Assembly (NCBI GenBank): GCA_022605955.1
Contig: JAKCOZ010000014.1
Coordinates: 12,220,001 to 12,284,000, forward strand
Direction of reading: 5' to 3'
DNA: 64,000 bases
Source: Rallus limicola
Taxonomy: Eukaryota > Chordata > Aves > Gruiformes > Rallidae
Part shown: one piece after another, positions 25,140 through 37,260 of the stretch
Position numbering within the stretch: position 1 is the first letter of the stretch
How the letters are laid out: the number at the start of each line of letters is the position of its first letter
Notes under the pieces: generated by a model
What the model saw: only the letters and a program-made list of their open reading frames with translations
What the model was told of the DNA's origin: nothing
Databases searched by the model: none
Made by a program: the position numbers and the translations under genes

Positions 25140-25290
25140 ATGGTAGAATTTGTGGGTGATAAAAAAAGAATTGGAAGAAGGCTAAGGAACTTTAAGGAGT
25201 ATCTAGCAAAGCTTAGGGACTAGGCACTGTGATGGCAGATGGAATTTTGCAGCTGACAAATCCAAGTACAATCTTCTGAGTACATAATTT
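25140..25290 (+). mobile_element. Probable ancient CR1/L3-like internal fragment
   Basis: Two blocks echo the region just downstream of the CR1 reverse-transcriptase core. AATTTGTGGGTGATAAAAAA followed by GAATTGG resembles 'AATTTGCAGATGACACAAAA...TGGGAGG'. GATGGCAGATGGAATTTTGC followed by AGCTGACAAATCCAAG resembles 'TGGCAAATGGAATTTAATG..GATAAATGCAAG'. Divergence is heavy and the limits are approximate. It belongs to an element part upstream of the terminus found at 24380-24787, so it is a separate insertion. Confidence 0.5.
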
Positions 25291-28200
25291 GACCTAATTG
25301 CATGTTGTTGAATATTAAATTAACTACATTTGCTGCAGGGAAAAAAAAAAAAAGCTACCAAGTTAGGCTTTTATCTGGCTCTTAAAAAAAAGGAATAAAA
25401 ACAGACACTTTATAAAGCAGGGTGTCAGTGGTAAAAACTAACCAGGAACTACTGGTTTATATCACGATCCTTTATCATAGGAATGCTGCCTTTTGTTCTG
25501 TATCACTCTTCAGAGAATTCAAGGAGGACTGCAGATGAGTGTGTGGCATTGGGAGGAATTCTTTCTAACAAGGCACTGAAAGAAATAGAACCGGCTTAGC
25601 TGGCTTAGAGGTGGAGCGGTCAGTGTTTTGTGCGTGTACATCAGTGGATCATGTGCTTTAACCTGCAGCAAGAACAAAGAACTATATTAAAAGACAATAA
25701 ATTGAGATAACCGATTGAAACTTGTTTTATACAACACAATTAACTTCAGGAACTTGTGGCAAAAAGGATATTGTAGTCTAAATCCCTGAATTCAAAAAGA
25801 AAAACTGACGTTTACTTGGATGGTTAGAATTTGTGCACTGTTAGGATAAACACCCCACTTAACTCACCATGTTTTAAGGTGTAGTTAGAGGAAGACAGCA
25901 AGTTTCCTTGTGCAGTATGGTGTAACTAACTTCTCTGTGGTACTGGTCACAGGTGGGTCAGACACTAGACAGACCACAGAGCTCATTAGTCTGTCCATTT
26001 CTATTGGTTTTTTTCAGGCTGCTTAGATTTTTATGCATCTCTAATGCAGCAGAAAGTAATTCTTGTGTGAATACTGAAGTCTCAAGCTTCTAGTAATTCA
26101 TAAGGGAAGAAACAGCCAAAAAAAAAAAACCAAACTTTTTTTTTTGAGTTCTTATTGATAGATATTTCTGAATAAAGGAAGTCTCTGACAAATATCTACC
26201 GATACATATTTATCTAATTGAGACTGTATTCATGGAAGTAAGTGCCCTCAAGAAAAGTAGATGTAGTCATACTGAACAGCATGTTCAATCAAGGTTTCAC
26301 TACATGCTTGTCCTACGGATCTTCTAGGGCAGACCAAGTACTTGAGCATACTCACGTATGAGCTGGCTGTGGATATTTTTATTGGATATTTCCTTCCCAT
26401 GGCAACTGACACTGATTTGGATGAGCCTTAAATCCAGGACTGGGATGTAGCTTGTGTATTCTTGTGAAAAGGAGTAAATGCGTGGAAGTTATGCAAGTCT
26501 ACTAGCTGTTAGGAATATATATGCTTCTCCCAGGGCAGCGAGCCCAGGCAGTTACTGCCCATTCATAAATATCCTTATGCTTCCTGTACGTAATGGCACT
26601 CAAAAGACGTTCCTGTTCTCGTGGTGAGGGCTGCATTTGCAGTGGAACCACGCATATTGTGTAGCATATAGTTAAGTTTATGGCATTTGCTTTTGTTAGG
26701 GTTTCTTCTAGGTAATCAGCATTTCAGCCACAACTCCCGTTATTTGGAAAGTGCAGTCCTTGTAGAGAAGAATGAGATTTTTATACTCTTTTTTTTCTTT
26801 TTTTTTCCTTCTTCCCATGACAGAAAAGCCCCAAATTCACAAACAAATGATTACACTAAAATTGATTTGGAAGTTTGTGCAGGATGAAGTTGAAGTGTTC
26901 ATCCTCCCCTTAACATAATGTTCCCAGTATTCCTTCCTAGCTTTTCATCACCGTAGCGGGGCTGTAGCTTTCTGTATGTTGAAGGATCTCATATTTATAC
27001 AAGGTGAAGCTTGGTGCTGTGCAGCCAGCCTGCCTTAAACACACGTACTGCTTTCATCTTGGAAATAAGTAGAAGTTAACTGATCCCTCATTCTTCTACT
27101 TACCCAATGCAAGTGCTGGATTTTCCACTCATGTATGAAATCTGAGTCTGATTCTGTTTGTAAACTTCTGTTTCTTGTCCATGTGATCATGAATAGATAC
27201 AGAATGTGACTTGCTGTGGAGAGCGTTTGGCTGGCCCAGCCCCTGGGGCTGATGGGCTTTAGCAGCATGCTTTGTGAACATCCATCCGTTAGAGACACTG
27301 GCTGCTTTTAACTTTTGAACACGTTGGGTATTTTTCCCTTCAGAATGTGACCATAGGTGGAGGGGCTGTGGAAACTGAAGGATGCCATCGCAAGGGATTG
27401 TGGTGAAAAAATCTCCCATGTGCACGTGTAACTTCTAGCATTAAGGGAAACTATCTGCTCACACTGAGGAGAGAATAGAGCCTTTTGTTAATATCAAAGA
27501 GCCAATCAAGGAAGATTTTTTTTTATAAAGAAAGCCTCCTGCTGCTTCCAAAGAAGCTCCTTTTGCAAAGCACAATGATAAATAATCTTACTTCTTCGGT
27601 CATTGTACTACCAAAGGATATTGTTTTGTACCGTTGCATTCAGTGAGGCTGGTGAAATGCAGCTCTGTTTGATTAGACGGGCCAGTAACGCTGCCGAAGG
27701 CGGTGGGCTGAGCTGGGCCAGTTCTATACAGACTCGAGCCTCAGATGCTTTAGCCGGGTAGTTCTGCAGCTTATGTCGCTCTGAGCTGCCCCTCCAGCTG
27801 CCAGGCAGGAAGAGTGAGAGCTGGGCTTCACGGGGAGTGTAAATAAACTGGGGGGGAGGCATTTGACAGATCTTCCTGATAAGTGCAATAACTCCTGCCT
27901 CATCTAGCAGACTGTATGTAAGGATTAAATTATTCTCTTTTTTGCTTACTGTGCATTTACTGGGAGTGCTGTAGCAATCTGTGGGATTTTGTTTTCTCTT
28001 TGAATTGTAATAAGCTTTTTATTTTCCCTACAAATATTGTTTAAAAAGCCACCCTATCTCCAGGTATTGAATGCTACTTGTGAATGGACAGAAGTTAATT
28101 TTAAATAGCTGCTTTATGTTGGTACATGATTTTATCTGAAAGAAACTTGGGCATATTGCTGAAGATTTCCTGTTTAACAACTTACATTTTTCTCAAAGAT

Positions 28201-29809
28201 AAAAATACTGAAGGTAGGTGGACAGTTTGTGAGGGTGCTTTTCCCCCTCTTTTTTTTGAGGAGATTTAAGTGAAAGACACTAACTACTTAAGAGTGCTTG
28301 ATGAAAGAATTGGTTATATTATGTCAGAAACAGGAATCGCCTGATGAACTGGAAAGAGCTGAAATCGTAGGGGTGATGTTAACAGTAGGAATACAGAGCC
28401 TGCTGCAGAGCATTTACACATGAAGTCAATTTTAAGCTCATGCATTCCTCACTGGTTTTAAGAGAACTAATCAAGGACTTAGCTAAGCCGGTGTTTAAGT
28501 GCTCTACTGGTTGTGGCCGTAGGGAGACTGATTTTTTTCATGATAGAGGACAAGAAGCCTAAAAGATCAGTGTCCTTAATACAACTTCTTTGACTGGAGC
28601 CCAGTGAAGGAGGGGAAGAAAACGCTTATCTGAACATGAGCTGTGGGTTGGTTGTGGTCCAGCCGTGCAATGTGGTACGTATCCCTTTGCAGTTCTGTGG
28701 CGATGCTCTTCTGCCCACGCCTTCCAACAGAGAGACCCAAGGCAAAATGCATTGTTGTTTTTTTAGCAGGCTGAGATGTAACAAGACTTCCCAAGGATGG
28801 GGTTTTACTTAGGGGAAAGTATTAGAAGCTCACAGGTTAGGTGGTGAAGCACTGGATTTGCCAAAAAGAGGGGAAAACAGGGAATAAAGCAGCTGGCACT
28901 CCCCAGGCAGTTTTTACTTCCTCTGTGGATCCATCTGCAAAGTGCTGCCTAAATCCCTTTTGGAAGGGTGGTGTCTCTTGTGATGGTATGACATCATTCC
29001 ACATGAGAAGAGCGTAGTTGAGCCTGCGTGCTCTCGGGCGGTCTCTCTGAGCTTTGGGGAAGGACTGAGCTGCTTTAGAAACAAACCTTCCTGTGAGGGT
29101 GGTCTGAAAAAATCATGCCTGCATGCTACCTCACTGTGTCTCCTGGGTCACCTTGCTGCTGATGGGGGCTGCTTCTGCTGCTTGGGGTCTTTGTGCTTTT
29201 TGCATGCGCTGTCCAGGCAGCATGAGAAAGTGGAAGGTGATTTGAGGCATTTGGGCTGTGAGTGACACTTGAGGAGCCTGTGGATATTTGTGTTGTGGGT
29301 TATTTTATTGACATCACTTTGGACATGTTGAGAACCTTGTGTTGCATAGAATATACATAGGATTTTCTTTCTTTCTAATTGCTAATAACTGACATGACTG
29401 AAAATGGAAAACATTACAAAAAGTAATTTGATTTTGACCTGCAAAACGATTCAGTTGTTTTCATGCTTATTTTCAGTTGGCTTTACTTTCTTGTCCAGAT
29501 ACCCGAACTCATCAGTGTTAGATCGGGTTTGTAGGGCTTAGTGGCATGATAGGAGTGAAGCACCTGGAATGAGGATTCAAAGTTATTTTCAATACCAAAA
29601 AATGCCCCAAGTTTCCTGAAAATCTCAATACTAATATTTGTCGTAGAATATTTGGTTTGGGTTTTTTTGTTGTTGCTGTTGTGAATATTAAAACTGCACT
29701 TCTATTACATTGACTGGTGACTTTGAGTTACAATCTCATTAGAGTTATCTATAGTACTCTCTTGCAACTACTAATGGAAACTTATTTTAGTAATTTTCAG
29801 TGGGTTTTA
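25291..29809. other. Intronic DNA with an inverted A/T homopolymer pair
   Basis: No gene recognised. A12-CCAAAC-T10 occurs at 26118-26145. The part at 27480-27870 is somewhat richer in C and in mixed, non-repetitive words and could hold a weak regulatory element. The rest is ordinary. Confidence 0.5.
26118..26145. repeat. A12 / T10 inverted homopolymer pair with 6-nt spacer
   Basis: Twelve A, then CCAAAC, then ten T. It could fold as a hairpin or form a cruciform. It has the CCAAAC signature also seen at 4954-4992. Confidence 0.85.
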
Positions 29810-30340
29810 GTTAAAACTTAATAATTTGTGATGGTAATGTTTGCCATATAGGCTGGGCCATGCCAAAATAAATGCCTTGAGATTTGCGTGTCAAATATGT
29901 GAATGCTCTTTAACTGGAAAATAATGATGAATTAAAGGAAGTGAAAGGCCATTAAGATTGGAAGAAGCAAATTAATTATTTTATATTTTAGTGCTATATT
30001 TGAAAACAAAAATTTAATTTTATGTGTTTATGTTTAATTACGTAAAGCTTTAGCATCCGTGGCTACTTGGTAGTTCTGGTTCTCTTCAGATTTCAGAGTG
30101 AAATCTGAAAAAAAGTGTTATTTCCTCATCATGTTTTAGGACAAAGAGAGTTACTGGCTATATATATCCTGACTGCCCTGCTTCTAATTAAAATAAACAT
30201 AATAATATAGTATCTACTACCATATTATACAATGTTATATAATATGTAAGATTTTTCCCCTGTAGATTTCAATCTTGCTAGGTCTAATTAATTTATATTT
30301 AAATTATTTGTTCTATTCTTCATGCCTTGATAGTGAAAAG
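29810..30340. promoter_or_regulatory. A+T-rich block, candidate conserved non-coding element or matrix-attachment-like DNA
   Basis: Roughly three quarters A+T without simple-repeat structure, with many ATTA/TAAT homeodomain-type cores. Examples are AAATTAATTATTTTATATTT at about 29968, TTTAATTACG at about 30032 and CTAATTAATTTATATTT at about 30284. A perfect 11-bp inverted repeat lies inside at 30085-30109. Non-repetitive A+T-rich DNA with homeobox cores is typical of intronic enhancers, but it also fits neutral intron. Confidence 0.25.
30085..30109. repeat. Perfect inverted repeat, 11-bp arms, 3-nt spacer
   Basis: TTCAGATTTCA - GAG - TGAAATCTGAA. The arms pair without mismatch. As DNA it could bind a dimeric factor; as RNA the 3-nt loop is tight. 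Confidence 0.95.
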
Positions 30341-30864
30341 GGTTTTTTTTTCCTTTTATTGCAGTGATGTAAAGTAACCTTATTAATATGAGTGAAAATT
30401 TGTCTTAAGGTTTTAGGCTGTAATCTCCCGTGTGTTTAAAAGTCTTTGCATCTTTTCATGTACTTTGTCTCTATTAAAGAACAGTTTAACTGTGATAAGG
30501 ATGTACATCAGTCACTTGCTCTGAGGCTAGTATCCCCATTTCCCTGCAAAAATGTCATTTGTGTCACTGCATATTATGGTTTTAAATAATACTTAATTCT
30601 ATGACCTCATTCACCATGCCTTCCCCACTGCCCATTGACTCTCATCTTTAAGCAGGGGTAATCTTCGCTGCATGAATACTAGGGACAATACCTGATAAAA
30701 TTGGAAATAACTTTCAAAAATGTGATACCTTGTATGTTTGGCTCCTCTCATACTACTCCTTTTAATAACCCTAATTAATGCCATGCCACCCGAGCGGTGA
30801 AAGTTAAGAGCTGAAAATGGGGGAAGGAGAGGGCTGAGGAAGAAGGAAGAGCAAACCATTCTCA

Positions 30865-30893
30865 CCCACCCCCTCCCCTCCCCCCCCTTCCCC
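30865..30893 (-). other. Putative G-quadruplex (minus strand), i-motif (plus strand)
   Basis: Five C runs of 3, 5, 4, 8 and 4 bases are separated by loops of A, T, T and TT. The complementary strand exceeds the G3+N1-7 rule with very short loops, which predicts a stable quadruplex in DNA. Sense RNA would be C-rich and could bind poly(C)-binding proteins. Confidence 0.75.
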
Positions 30894-32433
30894 AGGAAAA
30901 TGCAAGGTTGAAAGTAACTGTTGTCAAGTTGTATCACCTTACTGCACAATTGCTCTCATCTATGCAGTAATTAAATGCAAATATGAGCACCTTGGGTCTC
31001 TTTCAGTTCTTGTCGTGGCAAACCTACTTCCATCTCTGGTTGTTTTATAGCACTCAGATAAAACAGTGGTAGTCATTTTAGAAAAATTTGAGTTATCTGG
31101 ACAAGTTAAGACATCATCTTAACACATTTCTCCTTCCACCTTTGAAACTTGTGAGAGACGGATCAGACAGATCTTTCAACAGCTAGTGAGCTGCAAGGAG
31201 GATTTGAATAAAATCAGTAACTTGAATTTAGTTAAAAGAATAAGGAAAGGCCCATGTACTTTTTTGATGTAAGGAAGAGGACCCTTTGCATCACGTAGAT
31301 CCTTTTTTTTTTTTCTCCTCTCCAGCTGGCTTGTTTCTGTTTGCTTTTCTTATTTTCCCATTCACTGGAAGTGCCTGTTAGGAAACTGGCTGAGGACGGC
31401 ATTGCACACTTGTCTCTCTGCAGCTACCAGCTGAGTCCAAGCCGTTCCTCCTGCTGTAATCTTCCTCGATGCTGCCTTTCCACAGACGTGGAGTGCAATG
31501 GTTAAGTTTTTCTTCCCATAAACCTGTTAACACTTCTAATTCCTTTTCACAACTGCCAGTTTTCCAGCTTTGTGAAGCCCTTACTGTAGGCAAATGTTGC
31601 ACGTTTGGTGCTGAAACTAAGATTCAGAATAATATTTATGTCAACATACTGCTGTTCACACATCTAGAGCACGTTTTTAGGCTACAGTGTTGTTAAGGGT
31701 GAATCCACCGAACAATAAAAGGTGCAGAGAATTTGGAGGAATGGGTGTGGAGCTGATCTGAGCAGCACTGTTCACTGGAAGTGGTTTTAACCCGTTTATC
31801 CCAACTCAAGGTTTGGTCCTTATCTCCGTATTTCTTCACGCCTTCTGGCTTTTGCAGCACTAGTATTAGTTGCTTTCTGTCTGGGATCATTAATAACTTG
31901 TCACAGCTCCCTCCTAGGAGACAAGGCTTGTTTGGCATATTCTTAACCACAGGGAGTGGGATTTTATGCAGACAAATTAGTGACCTGTTATATTGCTGAA
32001 GTTGCCTTTAAGAGAGGGTTTCACTAAGCAGACTTGACTTTACTAATGGCTGTTTTGAGAAATGTATAGCTGGCTCCCTATTTCAGGGGTTATTCTGAAA
32101 CCTAATTATGATCAAATAATTTTGGAGCATTTTATTTGCTTAATATGGGATCATCAATGGTTTCAGTTTTTTTTATTCCTCACTAAAAAATGCTGCAGCA
32201 AAGAGAGAAGTTACTAGCTGTACATACAGGCCGTCTACTTTGCAAAGAAGTTTTGCTGCTGCATGCAGGCCAGTCTATTCATAGTTCCCTTGGTCTGTGG
32301 GAAAGCCAGTCAGACTTTCCAGGGAAATTATGAGCACTTGGATGCTGTGGAAACTCTCCAGGGTTCAGTTCATTGTGGTCACCAGAAGATCTCCCATACA
32401 CTTCCAATTGTTTTTCATCCAAATCTGCACAAC

Positions 32434-32457
32434 TGATTAATTAAACAATTAATTAGT
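32434..32457. promoter_or_regulatory. Paired homeodomain cores in a near-palindrome
   Basis: CTGATTAATT - AAAC - AATTAATTAG: 10-bp arms with one mismatch, each containing ATTA/TAAT cores. It suits a homeodomain dimer; chance occurrence in A+T-rich DNA is likely. Confidence 0.25.
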
Positions 32458-32695
32458 AAGTAACAGGTGCAACCACTGGTCCTGAAGACCGATGTCAGGA
32501 GAGTGAGATAACCTGTTGCTCACATGTGGATGCTGGCTCTGATTCTCTCCCTGATTAGTACTGCTGTCTCCTGGGGTTGGTCCTTTACCATGGTAGGAGT
32601 GGGGGGTGCCTGATGCCAGTGGTCACGGTGGTGCTGTGCTTGTATCGGATACAGCTTTCCTACTTGGAAACTAGTGAAGAAGAATGAAAACTTAC

Positions 32696-32832
32696 CCCAG
32701 GGATTTTTAGGGATGTGGGGCTTTGATCTCTGACTGAAGGATTGGGGTGAACTTGAAGAAGAGTGGTCCCTGCTAGCACACAGCGTGTTACTTGCTGGAG
32801 ATGTTACGGAGGTGTCCCTGTCCAGGAGACTG
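32696..32832 (-). CDS. Candidate minus-strand exon, Ser-rich, unknown product
   Basis: Reading right to left, a modest acceptor (TCTTTTCAAAACCGTAG) precedes 137 bases that end at a strong donor (CTGGG|GTAAGT, at plus 32695-32690). One frame is open throughout: 45 whole codons, phase 2 in and phase 1 out. The peptide is Ser-rich (SLLDRDTSVTSPASNTLCAS, then DHSSSSSPQSFSQRS and KPHIPKNPWG). The open frame extends further on both sides, 117 codons in all. No domain is recognised. The orientation opposes the inferred transcript, so it would belong to an antisense gene or be spurious. Confidence 0.18.
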
Positions 32833-35800
32833 CTACGGTTTTGAAAAGAGTATGGATTAATAAAGTCTGCCACGAATCCGTGTTCAGACCAGTGTGTTAT
32901 CTGTAGCTGGTGTTTTCACAGTGGGTTCTGGGTTTATCTGCTGTATGGTTTTCTGCAGCACTGCTAAAACCCAGCTGAGGTGGTGGCTGCAGAGCAGCTC
33001 TGTGTTCTGATTGGTGCTGGCCCAGGCTGGCACAGCGCAGAAGAACGCAATGAGCAAGCACGCTTTTGGGCTCAGGTTCCAGTTCCCTGCTATCCCTATT
33101 GTAAGGGAGATTTGCATATTTAAATCTTCTCACTTACTGAAAAATGCATCCCTTTAGGTTTGACAGCTTCCCAAAGAATATTTTAGATTTCCCACACTGA
33201 TTGTGGGCCATATGTTTGTACTAATTATATAAAGGAGACATCATAGAATTGTGACATGCTTGAATGTTCAGTGCTTTATAGACTCGCACAAGCGCACACT
33301 AGCTTGGGTAAGTGCTGGAAGAAGAAAAGAGGAGCTACAGGTTTGGAGCAGACAGTAGTGGCTTGGTGGGGCTATCCATTGTCTTTATCGCTTGATGAGA
33401 AGTTGCTGATGTTTCGAAGGGTTTGTCAGATTATTTTAAGCTGCTATAGTGAAGGAAAAGAAAGCATTTCCTTTTTGCACCTATGGATGTGCCAGAGATA
33501 CATTATGTATTAAATCATATGAAATGTTGGATGCTGATAGTCTCATCTCACTGTTGCAGGTAAAGATTAAATGTGCCACTGCAGCTGAGTGTTTCTGCAC
33601 TTCTTTTGTGCGCTGTGGGTGTTGCTCTGAGGTGTAGAGGCTCACAGGCATTTTATTATGAACAGTTATAAGTTACATTATTAGGAATTAACTAAGGAAG
33701 AAAAACGTAAAGGAAAAAAGAAATGGTTGGAAGGTCAGAGCTGTAAACTGAAGCTTAAGGACTAAGGAAGGGATTTTACAAGATACTTCTATTAATGTTA
33801 GTGGTACAGATGTTAACTGTAAAGTCAATTATATTTTGAACAAGTTTCTGGTAAAAATAAGAAGTGTAGTTTCTGCTACTGCTGTCATATTGTGGTTTTC
33901 ATTGCTCAAAAACTCAGTGGTGCATACAGGGGTGAAGACAGTGTCACAGGAAAGTATATTGTGCAAAAGTTTTGTCTTCATAGTTAAAAATGAAATACGT
34001 ATGCAGGCTATGCATGCAGAGCTGGTAAGCCAGAATTATGTCCTGAAACTATTTCTGTACATTTAGCTTTAATGCTGATGCATATTTAATTGCCTGGCCT
34101 GTTTTCCCCACAGCAAGATGTGGCTGTCTTCAACTGAAGTCAGCACCTGAAGCCTGCAGCAGCCCAGTTAGATGTTTGTACTTTCACCAGTGAAGTGCAG
34201 CATCCTCATCTGCAAGTAGCAGGTCTGGGAGAAAACAAAACAACACACCCGCTCTGCTTTCAGAAGGGTGTTTCTGAGAAGGGGCTCTCTGTGGGACTGT
34301 AAATGGATGAATTCACAGTTTTAGTTGCTGTGGCTGTAATTTCTATGCTTGGGTATAAAGGAATATACTGTCTTTTTCTCTTGCATGCAGACACTTTATT
34401 CAACACAAACGAAATTATGTTATGTTGCTTGTCTACTTAGGCATAGAAAGGTATTTCTAATTTAATGTAAGGAATTGTTTCTTAATTATAATTGTACTTT
34501 TGGCTTTCACTTCTAAGACCGAACCTACACCACTTTCTGTATTTCTTGTCAGAACGTGTTTGGGAAATGGAATCACAAGAAGCAATTAGTAATAATCGTG
34601 CTGAAAGATCACTCTGTAGTTAAGTCTCAGATGCTTTGTCTGTGAAAGATGAGTATCATTTAATTTCAAATGAAAAAGCACTCATGATTTGTAAGTGGAG
34701 TTTGAGTATTTGTTTCATAGGAAATCTTGTTTGTTTTGCTTTAATTTGGTGTAACAGCTTAGATGGTAGGAACCAGTAAGACAGGAGGGAGCAATAGAAA
34801 AAAAAGTTTTGGATACAGGCATCAGCAGAAAGGTAAGTGTGAGCAGAGGAGGCATCTGGCTTCGTAAATCTATTAGCTTGTCTTTTCTAGTCAACTAAAC
34901 CAACTTGTTAATGCTGGAGATAAAGAACTCTTCTCCTTTTTCTCTTGGACTTGCATCCTGTTGCTCTGCTTTTTATAATTTGTGTAATACTGTAAATTCT
35001 CACTGTTTTATCAAAGGATAGCAGTTTGTTTCATTTTAAATGAAGAAATCCCTTCAGATTATACATTTTCTGCTCAGCTGCAGATTAACAGTTTTATCCA
35101 GTCACAATTGTAGGGTATATTGCCAGAAGATAATTTGTTCCCTCTGTGTCTCAGTCATGCTTATTACCTTCATTTTATTATATACTTTGAGCCTGTGAAA
35201 TGATTTCTTAACTGCACTTAAAGATAGTTTGTGTAGACAGCAAAATTACTGTTCCCGCCCTCAGGATCAATTTGTAACATGCTTTTGTATAAATATTATG
35301 TGCTACACTTCAATATTGTTCATAGTCCAGAAGATAACTGCTGTGATGAGTCTTGCTTAAGAAGCATGGTGAAAATGGAGTCCATATGGAATTTGAAGGA
35401 AAAGGTACTTAATTAGCTGTGCTGAAATACTGCTGTCCTGTCTCCAGCAGGACTGACGTGCCCCAAAGCTGCTTCCATAAGGAAGAAATACTGGTAAATA
35501 TTAGTTTTCAGTACAGCCATTTATTAAATTTGTTCTGGGTTATGGTTGTGTTTTTTCTGGAGGGGGGTGGAGAGTAGTTATGAAATGAGAATGCAATTAA
35601 AATAGTCACTGACTTAAAAAGATTCACAAGGGAAGGAATAGGGAAGAACCTTTAAGTGGAGAGGTGGAAGATTGGTGGATAGTCAAGCAAAGAAACTGCA
35701 AAAGAAGGGAAGGAAATAATTCACATGATCTTAAAGAAGATTGAAGGAAAGCAAAAAGGGAAGAAGGGAGAATTGTCAGAATACAGTACAAAATGAGTTG

Positions 35801-36944
35801 TGAGCTATCAAAGCACCAGATTGCTTTGTTAGTGATGGCCTGCTTGTCTTCCCTTTTTTCCTTTTCTTTTTCCCCTCTTCTGTCACCTATGCTGGAAAAA
35901 TAGTTTGCTAGAGTGAGACCACAAGAGGACTGAGCGTTGCAACTCAGAGGTGTCTTAACATCTTTATGTTGACTGCCTTACGTACACTTACTTAGGTTTC
36001 CAAGGAGATATGCTGACATACATTTAGTTATTTCATTACTGTCTTTCAAGTTAATGCTCTGTAAAAGTATCATTGGAGCCTCCAATGGAGTACTCCTTTA
36101 TTTTTTATTTTTTTTCTTTGCCTGCATGGAATATTTGGGTGGGAAAAGAGGCTATATCTAGCTAGGAAAACCTGATGTGTGATGGCCCCAAAAGTGGGTT
36201 GCCACACACCATTCTTACTTTTCACCATTCCTGTGGAATGGATGGCAGGTTTTGAAACGTTTGCATGTGGAAGCATTAACCTTTGTCACCCAAGCTAGAC
36301 TGAATTTGGTAGGCATGGAAGTCAGACTCCAGAGGGATAAATACAATGCAGAACACTGTTAAATTATGGCTCAAAATAAGATACATAAAGTAATCCTTAG
36401 TATTCAGATGTTTTTTTACCATTAGCTTTGCTACAAATAAAACCAAGATTTCCCAGTGCCACATTTGAGATTGCAGGGAGATCTCTGAGGTCTCATTTGT
36501 TAACTTTAAAATTGAAGTTAGTTGTTTCTCTGGGTTTTTTTTAATCCACATGACTTTCCCTCTGGTGACTTTGGATGCAGTACTATGGATTTCAAGATAC
36601 TCTCACACTGTATAATACTCCATCAGATATAAGGAAGCCCTAAAGCAATCAAAAATTCACACTCCTTAATGGCTTTGGAATGACAGGAAACCTGCATTGC
36701 TCCAGCACTGTTAAATCTTGCTAGCCTTACAAATATTTGTGGCTTAGATTCCTATTTAATGTAAAGACTCTTTATACTTCTTGGCAGTATAAACGGGCCT
36801 TTAAATAGGGGTGATTGTAACCTGAACTGTAGGGCCCGTGTTTGCGAGGCACTCGCGTGGGTGGTGTTGGGGTGTAGGACTGGGCTGGGCTGTGTTCTGC
36901 AGCAGCTCTGAGTGAGGCACCCTGCCTGACATGGTGTGCCTATT
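32833..36944. other. Intronic DNA; short minus-strand frames at the left, otherwise unremarkable
   Basis: The part at 32880-33130 is near 50% G+C, richer than its surroundings, with two overlapping minus-strand frames of 77-78 codons. It also carries an octamer ATTTGCAT at 33110-33117 and a CCAAT box on the minus strand at about 33008-33012. From 33.2 to 36.8 kb I see no gene or named repeat. A short CpG-richer patch lies at about 36830-36900. Confidence 0.5.
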
Positions 36945-37260
36945 CCCCCCCCAGTTACAATTGATTTAATTATTGCAGTTACAGAAATGTGCTTGCCCTA
37001 TCGATTGTGATTATTTTTTATGATGCTCGGTGTGACTTTCTCCCTGACTAAAATTCCCTTTTTTGTTAATAAGTATTTATATTTTGCTGGGTTATTCAGG
37101 CAGTGCATGTTCTACATTATGAAGAATAATTTGTTCAATTACATTGATTTGTTTTGGATTGGATCAGTATGTATTGTTCTTCCTTTTGTCCTCTAGTCCC
37201 TTTGAAGACAAAATTCAATGTGATTCACTCTGCATTGAATGCTTTTATTTCTTTCTTTGA
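36945..37260. promoter_or_regulatory. Candidate conserved non-coding / enhancer block
   Basis: Dense in homeodomain-type and CUT-type words. TTGATTTAATTATTG is at 36961-36975 and TATCGATT at 36999-37006 (ONECUT/CUX-like). TGATTATTTTTTATGATG is at about 37008-37025, with further ATTA cores to 37155. There is no internal repetition. Sequence character is the only evidence; no alignment was available. Confidence 0.3.

Larger units (their letters stand above)
30341..32695. other. Intronic DNA with a C-rich/G-quadruplex tract
   Basis: No gene recognised. It includes the C-run cluster at 30865-30893 and a homeodomain-core near-palindrome at 32434-32457. The 112-codon minus-strand frame at 30611-30949 runs across the C-rich tract and appears to be chance. 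Confidence 0.5.

Noticed and set aside
34757..34832. Splice-like pair ending at GAAAG|GTAAGTG
   Set aside because: All frames contain stops and the acceptor is weak; likely a pseudo-exon.
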